Of a stretch of 64,000 bases of DNA, positions 56,501-64,000 are shown piece by piece. The notes below the pieces were generated by a model. That model searched no databases. It saw nothing but the letters and a program-made list of their open reading frames with translations, and was not told the origin of the DNA. How positions within the stretch are numbered: the first letter of the stretch is position 1; the number at the start of each line of letters is the position of its first letter. Source of the DNA: Russula earlei (lineage: Eukaryota; Basidiomycota; Agaricomycetes; Russulales; Russulaceae); assembly GCA_025769875.1 (NCBI GenBank), contig JAGFNK010000036.1, positions 62,001 to 126,000 of the forward strand, written 5' to 3'. Position numbers and translations under genes: made by a program.

Positions 56501-58151
56501 ATGAAAATGACAAATAACACAATCATTAATGCAATCATAGATGCCCCACTATTATTAGGCTCTCACTGTGGGAACACTGGATGGATAGCTTGTCCAAACT
56601 ACAGTGCATGCATCTTGTGACTGTCTAGCAAGCACCCATGTTCAATTTCTAAATATTTAATATTTACTGATAGACCAGTGGCAACTGGTCTTTTCTTGGC
56701 CTTAAGAGGGTTTCGAAATGTTGCAAGCAACGACCAGATTGATGATCAATTCAATCACAACCACCTCTGGTCTGCTGCAGTAGGGTCCAATTCAGTCCCA
56801 GTCTATTTTTCAGCCCATATGACCAGATCTTAAAAACATTAGGCCCTAGATTGAGCAAAAATATGCAGGTGATCGGTCATTATAGGCCAAAAACCATGGC
56901 ACATGCAGTGGCTAACTCTAAGCATGTCAGCAATTGATGAGATGTATCCAATCCAATGTGGCATTCTCATGGCTCACATTTGCAACGTGCATGAGGAACA
57001 AACCAAAGCTGTGGCAAACTCGGTCTCGGAGGCAATCGCCCTTGGATTGCATAAAGCGTAAACATAAAGACCGAGGTGCGAGGGCGACCGGCTGTCACGG
57101 GCCAATCGGTGGCAGATTTTACGTATATGGACAACCACGGCCTCTTTTTTTTTCTCGTAAAATTGAAGGTGCCCTGGACAATTTTAGCCCTGACGACGGG
57201 GTGCCGATCGGGCCCGTCAAGCGCACCAGAGCTTAAAGTGCGGTACAGTCGACCAGGCCGTCTTAGCGAGCAAGCATTCTCACAATCAACCGCAGGGTGT
57301 GATTGGAGAGAGGAAAGGAAAAGGACTTTCAAAATTAGATTTAGCTTAGCCTACATGGAAGGGAAGCAGCGAGGCAATTGACGGAATGTAAGAAATAATA
57401 CGACTCCGCCTCACGGGGGCGGCGTCCGGCAGAGGACTTATAAAGGGGAAAAAAAAAAAGTACGTAGTTTCTCGCGCGTTGGGCTAATGAAAGAAAGCCC
57501 CTTCATTTCCGCCGCAAGGCTCCCTGCAATGAGAACGGTAGGGCGTTGCCCCGGTGAACGCGGAGGGGAGGACGAAAGTGCGCGGATGGAGTGATTCTCA
57601 TCGTAGGTGTTCGTTGTTGATTAGGAGTTGCCGAGGACATGATGGACCGGTTGAAGTGGGATTGCAAGGGCAAACAGGTAAGGGCCGAGGAGGAAATATT
57701 GAATTGGACCGATAGGAGATAGAGTAGCATGGGAGCGTACAGGTACGGGAGATGAAAGGTAACGCGATCTGATGGGCAGAGAACGGAGATGGGGATAAAG
57801 CCATTACGGAGGAGCGCCGCGGCAACGGCCACATCCAATGAGGGAGGGCGGCGATTGCCAGGGGTGAAGGCTGAGGCGGGGATTATCCGGAGAAATAAAA
57901 TAAAAATAATGGCTTACATATGATTGGAGGGAAAACTCGATTTGGAGCGATGCGCGGCAAGGCAAGCTTACGTTTTCGGATCTCGATTGATGTTACGGCG
58001 TTTACCGGGTGGTTGGCTCCGCTGTGTCGAAAATAATAAAATAAAATAAAATAACCCGTCCTCCCCCGCGTTTTAACGGACTGCCGTTAAGCTCTCCTCC
58101 TTTCGGTTTTCGGGGCCTCATCATCTCTCCCCCCCCTCATCTCATCCACCC
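56501..58151. other. End of CpG-poor cluster, then intergenic DNA
   Basis: CpG depletion ends near 56,930-57,000. To the right is GC-richer DNA without a supported gene. A minus-strand frame at 57838-57503 (111 codons) has a hydrophobic patch (LPYLYAPMLLYLLSVQF) but no recognisable family. An AAAATAAAATAAAATAA run lies near 58,035 in the region upstream of the FYVE gene. Confidence 0.4.
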
Positions 58152-59256
58152 ATGCACTCCCCTACCTCCATCCCCTCCCCTCACGCCGTCCTCGGCTCTC
58201 TCACGGCCGCATTCCGCTCAAGAGAATCCCTCTCGTCCTCTTCGTCCATCCCTCGTTCTCCCGCCTCCTCTGCCTCCCTGCCCTCCCTTACAGACGCTGG
58301 TTCTTCCTCATCCTCTTGCTCGTCCCTTGCTTCTCTTTCCTCGCAGGCACCTGCCCCCAACGAACACCTGGCCGTTCTCCTGCCCCGCACACTCTGGAAG
58401 AAAGACACCGACGCCACCTGCTGCGACACCTTCGTATGCCGAAAGCCCTTCACCCTCATAGAGAGACGTCACGTATGTCAACCCTCCCTCTCGCATAGCC
58501 GTCCCGTCCTAATCTTTGCTTTTCTGTAGCATTGCAGAAAGTGCGGTTTCGTCTTTTGCCGCGCCTGCTCTTCCCTCACCACGCCCCTCCTCGACACGAC
58601 AACGCTTTCGTTTGTTTACCCCCCGCGTGGTACGCCCATCGCGACATACGCGTCCCCTGCTTCGCCTGTTCTCCCTGCTCGCGTGTGTGACGCGTGTTAT
58701 GCCCAAATCCACGGCACCGTTCCCCCTCACTCGCCTTCACCCTCCTTGTCGCCTTCCCCGATGTCCATATCAGAATTCACTTCCTCACACCCTCTGCCGC
58801 GTCGCTCGCGCACTCTTCCTCTTGCACCACCACCTCCCGACCCTTCGCTTCCCGATGACTTGAGGAGCTATCCTCTTCGAATCCGTTCCGATATCTGCAA
58901 GGCCACCGGAGGAGGGAGGTGGATGCCTAAACCGTCCCCCATTCCCGACTATATGAAGCGCGTCCCGGGACGCAAGGCACCATATGAGATCGCCCTCGAG
59001 GAAGAAGAGGCAGCTGCACAGAGAGCACGCGCAAATCCGATCATTAGGGACGGAGGTATGCTCTCTTTACTTGTCCCATCTCCATAGTTGATGATCTTTT
59101 GGGACAGATTTTCAGTATCGGCCGCCCGCAACCACATCAACCGAGCACGCCAGAACGCCCGCTCGAGTTTTCCACATTCTGATCTGCCTTGTCACATTTG
59201 TCCATTTTTCTGCTCTTTTGGTCTTCATCTGTTGTTGTTCTTCTGGTATACGTTAA
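58152..59256 (+). CDS. FYVE zinc-finger protein
   Basis: FYVE fingers bind phosphatidylinositol 3-phosphate on endosomal membranes. The ATG at 58152 opens a Ser-rich N-terminus. The finger starts at LWKKDTDATCCDTFVCRKPF and continues over an intron (58473-58529) as ERRH joined to HCRKCGFVFCRACSS, giving the basic RRHHCRKC signature. The last cysteine pair is VCDACYAQIHG. Exon 2 ends in SDICKATGGGRWMPKPSP and YEIALEEEEAAAQRARANP. A second intron (59056-59107) leads to DFQYRPPATTSTEHARTPA and a hydrophobic tail, with the stop at 59254-59256. If that intron is retained, the protein ends at 59087 instead. No partner gene is adjacent. The FYVE call is firm, the C-terminus less so. Confidence 0.82.
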
Positions 59257-62200
59257 CCCTCCACCCCTGCGATACACGCACTGACAACTACCCATCTTCT
59301 CTATTTATATCCCCAACTACTCTGCCCACGCACTACCCCGCTGCTGCTCATGCTGTACATACCTGCTCTGTCATACCTCGCTGTTTTCGCGCTCTATACC
59401 TGAACCTTACTCTCTGCGCCTACGCTCACTCTTGTGCTATAGTTGTTTATCTTTATGTTAAATTGATCACCTATAATATATGCAAAATACACATAGATAT
59501 GATTCCCCCGATTATCTCTCGTTCCCCTTCGACCTAAGAGCGTCAATTGGATGTCAGAAGCGGTGTAGGTGAGTCCATGCGTGGGAAAGAGCGAGTTTGA
59601 ATCGATGTTTTGGCAATTCCATCAGGTCATATGCGACGGTACCGTTTGTACGATCGCATGTTGCCCTTTGCAATTTGATCCTTTGTTCTTTGCAACCCAT
59701 AGTTTGTGATCAATCGACCGACCATCTGCACATCACCTCGCATAGCCATTCTTGATACAGCATGTACATGTGGGGATATTATATCATGGATGGATCACAA
59801 AGGGAGAGACGTGGCGTCGTGGTGTGGGGAGTTTTTTTTTTTGATGTCTATCTGATCCCATCCCATCATGCATCACCCATCATCGTGGGGCCCAGCCAAA
59901 TGAATGGCCAGGGTCGTGTTAGAGCTAGGCACGACCGGCGAGCAAAAAGCGACGCGTTCGCATTCGAGGACGACAATGTATCAAGGCGTTACGCTGGATC
60001 ACCGTGCGTGTCCTCGCCAGTGAAGCAGATCCGCAGTCATTTCCTTCGACCTCGGAGTAGACCACGGTCTGGTTGATCCCCCCCTTCTCCCGTCTCCATC
60101 TTCACTTACCGGTTCGTGGCGCGTGCGTGCGTGTGCGTGAGCAAGGCAGGACCTCGTGTCGTGTGTGTGTGATGCAATCCGCATCCGTCCACCCTCGCGC
60201 CACCCACCACACCTGATCGTTCGTCCGCGTCGTCTTCAAGGACGTCCTTGTACGGTGGGCGTAAATGAGAAAAAAAAAAAAACATGAAACGCACAGATGA
60301 CACCGGACTCGGAAGGAGCACGCAGACTCGGCAGACGAAATCGAGCGGTTTTTCATAGGGTCCATCATTGAGGGCTTCGTCCCACACACGATTACTTGGC
60401 GCCCGCGGGATTTCCTGGGCGACGTGGGAGGGGGCAACCGAGAGAGGGAACGCTTCTCGGGCGCTCCGGGTTATCGGCCCATCACGTCGTTGCGTTTGGG
60501 TTTTTAGATCATAAATGCACCGTCTGCCGAGAGCCTCCCACGATCCCCTCGCATGTATGCTTACCAGTGAATGATAGGTACCAAAATACGTTACGTGGAC
60601 AGGACGAGACAAAAGAGGACCCGAAGGATGTGTGCTTGCATCGGCGTCGGGAGGAAATAATTTACCGTGACACTCTCTCGTTCTCTCGAACGAGCACATC
60701 CATCAGTTTTTGCGCCCGCTCACTACCAACCTGCACCATTGGCAGCCACGCTACCGGGGGCCATCTGGTCTTGGGTGCCGTCAGCGGTCAGTTGAGCTGA
60801 GAGGCAGAAGCCCTTGGAAACCATATTAATCGGCTCGGTCGTGGCACATATCGCTGCACTGCTATGGGTTTCGGTCTCATTTCTCCACAGCTGATAGCCG
60901 GGCGGACTCAGTTTTGGGTGGCCCACCCACTCCGCTACCGGCAATTTCAGTACTAATCGATGATCCCATATAATGCATGCGGAGCCATGTATGCCTTCGA
61001 GATAAATGGTTGCGCATGTCTTTTTCTTTTCGGATATATCTTTTTGGAAGGAAGGAGTGCTTGAACGAGTCAAGCATTGGCATCGTGTTTTGCCACTAAA
61101 GGTGAACTCGTACTGGCACCAGGGGTTCCTTCCAAAGAGAAGGTACACAACTACTTATGCCATTCCCCACTCGCGGGCCCACCTAGCCACAGGGGCTTCA
61201 AGGAGAGGATGTACCTTAGATCTGCAAACAGGGGCACGCGATGGGAAAACATGATAGCGCAAGTTTGGAAGCCGCGGCTCGAGCTCCATTCCAGCACGCG
61301 CGTGTCCATGATCGATTATTTATTTTTCGATTCACGCTCGTCGACGACTTGGCATCGTTTTGATAATCATTGTGGGGAAGTGACGTGCGGGGGGGGGGAT
61401 ACGCTGGGGATGCTTTATCTGATTGTACGAACTGCAGCACATGCCGCTTGTTGTCTTTTAAACCCATCCGCTGCTCTCCTGCGCCGTAGGACGTAAAAGG
61501 TGAAGGTTGAAGCGGACGCGATGGGTGAGCGTGCGCGTGCGTTTGTCAGAGAGCGTGGGATCCCCCCTATCTCAATCTCGTGACAGATCGAAAGATCGAA
61601 AGCGTTCTCAGTGTCATCGATCGATGGCGAACACCTGGGCTGCTGGCCCTTGGGGCTCCGTAGGGCGCATTCTGGAACGGCCTCGACGCATCATGGCGCA
61701 CGTTTACGAGGGTCACATGTTCGTTCTTGGTTCAACGAGGGGGGGGCACATTCCAAGTGTGTTTTCAAATTGATGGATGGCGTGCCGGTTGGCGGGTCGC
61801 GCAAGGCAACTTCCCCGCTCGGTGAGAAGCGGTATGTCTTACGAGTCAAAGAGTGGACCGAGGGTAGTTGTCGTCCTTGGCAGTGGACGGGATCGATGAA
61901 CGAGGGATGGGTCATACGGATGAAGCGGACGGCGACTCGCCTTTGTCAAGTAAAAGGAGAGCTCAGGGCGAACTCTTTGCAATCCCCACTCTTACGTCTG
62001 AAGGAGGGTACGATGTGGTAAGTGACTTCCTTACTTTGAGCGCTCGTTTTGCGAGATGACGATAATTACGCCCACAGGTCAACGTTGCGTAGTGCCAGGG
62101 GCCCAGGGCAGTTAAATGAATGAAAGGATATGATCAGTGCTCTTGTCATCTGATCACGATCGAAGGGACCAATGTAAGCGGCGCAGACGCCGGGCAGAGG

Positions 62201-64000
62201 CCAACATGACGTCCAGTTATGAGGGGAGCTCGACCGGGAAGAAATGGGATTGACGACATATTTGCGCCGAGGAATTCAGAGTCAAAAGTCCCTTTGATTT
62301 TGTCGTTTACGCAATGTCCATCCGCTGACAGTCATTTCTGAGCCAGGCCGAGTGATCATCGACTACCGGTTACCTGTTGCGTCCTTGGAAATGAGTGTCG
62401 GGTGAGCAGTGTGGAGGGCACGTCGTGACCGAAACATTATCGGACCGACCAGACAAAATCGAATATCGAGTTCTCCGTTCGAGAAAGAAAAAAGGGTGTC
62501 CCGGATTTTCGATTTGACGGCTCAGACTCGTTCGCGGAGCAGTACGTCGCCCCCGCTACGTCACCAAAATAGGAGAACCAGACCCTCCCGACACATCCAA
62601 TGATCTCATGAGGCAACGTAAAGACGGTCATACGGGAGTGACGGATGACGCAAAAGGACCCTGCACGCCTACGTTAAGCGCGCGATGTGTCTCGACTCGT
62701 CCCCGTGGTCACGCGACCCGGCGCCACCGCACGTCGAACGCATGGCGGACAGCGGTTGGATTGATGGGGGGACGCGACATGGGGTGGGGGGACCTATAAG
62801 GGCCATGACAAGCCTGGCTGAGCACCCTGGGAAAGCAATGGAATAAGAGAAAGGTGAGAAGTCTGTGACCTCGGCGCCAACGCGTGCCATCGCGTGTGTG
62901 AGTTGGTTGGCACGATGCCTCGCGAGCGTCACACTCGCTCGATACGTATCCCCCCCGGTCGCGTGCATTGCGATAACAGGTGCGTAATATCGTACTTCTC
63001 ATCATGGCTGGCCACTAGATATTTATTACCCGATGTTGTCTGGGCGTCCGGGCGGAACTCAGGCCGTTCAGGCGGCTGCTAAGTGCATGGCCGTGCGCGC
63101 GCGTTCGCTGCTGCTTCTGCGGCTGATTCGGGCACGAAGATGCTAAAAGTGGGAAGCGGGGATGATGCAGTTCCGGGAGGAGGGGTCGATGATGTTTTCC
63201 GCGAGAGGGAGAGCCACGGGGTTGAATTGATTCGTGGGTCACACGGGAACGTCGCTGCTGTATGGGCGTAAGTATGGTATGATACGCGCAAACACATGCA
63301 CGCCTGATTTAGCCCTTGAGCGAGGTCTGGGCTGGCAGCGGAACGATCGAATCAGCTTCTTCCCTTAACTTTTGTCTTTGATGGGGCTCATGGCATGCAC
63401 ACATCCGGGGCGGAATGTACGGCAATTTGGTCATGTCTTAAGGAGTCTGGGCTCTCCCATCACGCGTGACTGAAAGCGGGTCGAGTGGCGTCCAAGTCGA
63501 GCGGGGATCGAGCGTCAGGGCCCGAGCTGCTGTACTTTGTTGGGGTGTTCGGGGCACTCGAAGCGCCCGCGCAGAGCATCGTCGGCGTCAAGGGCAATAC
63601 GCTCCAGAATGAGAATCTGCCGCCCCGCGCATATGTCTTCTCGACCGTTTAAACCCTTGTGGGATGCTCGTTACCAGTCGTTCTCATCCATGAACGCCCC
63701 CCATGATCATCGCACTACTCACACAAGGACGTGTGCCTGAACAATTTCATTTGGTGATCGCTACCCGTAATGTACGTAACCCACAAGTCACCAATCGGAT
63801 CTTGTGTGTCAGTGCGCACGCACTTCTGCTCCTGGTTTGCGCCAACATCGTTAAAATACCTGCCTCAGTTGGACGAATTTTGCGTTGGCTTGTTGACCTA
63901 TAACCGATCAATTGTGCGGGCACGTGCGTACACCGTGACGTAGCATCCACATCCACCTTCCGTTCATTCGTGCAAGTGGCGGAAGATGCCTTTTGCTGGA
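59257..64000. other. No supported gene in 4.7 kb
   Basis: Many open frames up to about 200 codons exist on both strands in this GC-rich DNA, but none shows a recognisable domain or a run of compatible exons. Low-complexity tracts occur (a T run near 59,835, an A run near 60,271, a G run near 61,390, GTGCGTGCGTGTGCG near 60,121). No tRNA, rRNA or transposon end was seen. Confidence 0.4.

Noticed and set aside
39338..56930. RIP (repeat-induced point mutation) as the cause of the transposon decay
   Set aside because: Changes seen between copies are mainly at CpG rather than CpA, and the fungus appears to be a basidiomycete; methylation-driven deamination fits better.
60106..60699. 197-codon minus-strand frame rich in His, Arg and Ser
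   Set aside because: Includes simple repeats translated as HTHTT and RTHTHARA; no known domain, no compatible exons.
1..64000. CRISPR arrays, rRNA genes, prophage or bacterial operons
   Set aside because: No regularly spaced repeats, rRNA-like sequence or bacterial gene organisation was seen; the DNA is clearly eukaryotic.

Overview
The window looks like nuclear DNA of a basidiomycete fungus, most likely an agaricomycete. Many genes are broken by short introns of about 50-65 bases with GTNNGT donors, intergenic gaps are small, and single-copy eukaryotic housekeeping genes lie on both strands. There is also a dense block of fungal transposable elements: a SWIM-finger Mutator-like transposase, a chromodomain Ty3/gypsy element and several solo LTRs. 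Gene calls rest on translated exons joined by eye. Exon edges are exact only where stated.

Left arm (1-10,500), all ordinary housekeeping genes: a TRM2-type tRNA m5U methyltransferase (-), a Mam3/CNNM DUF21-CBS membrane protein (+), a ChaC-type gamma-glutamylcyclotransferase (-), a mitochondrial phosphatidylserine decarboxylase PSD1 (-), the Rtf2 replication termination factor (-) and Mediator subunit MED21 (+). A gene-poor stretch of about 2.5 kb follows.

Middle (12,961-34,225): two very large multi-exon paralogues of the TRANK1-like superfamily 1 (UvrD-type) helicases lie head to head on opposite strands. Between them is ARP5, an actin-related subunit of the INO80 remodeller. Both helicases keep Walker A, the DEVQD box and the motif VI region. 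Both carry TPR-like alpha-helical repeats behind the helicase core and an IQ-like motif near the C-terminus. The pair is the most interesting protein-coding feature of the window.

34,226-39,340 is sparse. It holds two stretches of exon-like sequence that I cannot assign.

39,340-56,930 is a nested transposon cluster that is strongly depleted in CpG. A Mutator-like element with long terminal inverted repeats is followed by a Ty3/gypsy chromovirus on the minus strand. That chromovirus was later hit by a PIF/Harbinger-like MITE and by two solo LTRs with clean target duplications. Beyond it are further solo LTRs (one nested in another), two tRNA-derived SINE copies and two loci of a 154-bp-period repeat. 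Target duplications and repaired frames give a relative order of insertion.

Right arm (56,930-64,000) returns to CpG-rich DNA. It holds one FYVE-finger protein gene (+) and about 4.7 kb with no gene I can support. The housekeeping genes share no evident pathway; several are arranged divergently over short shared upstream regions.
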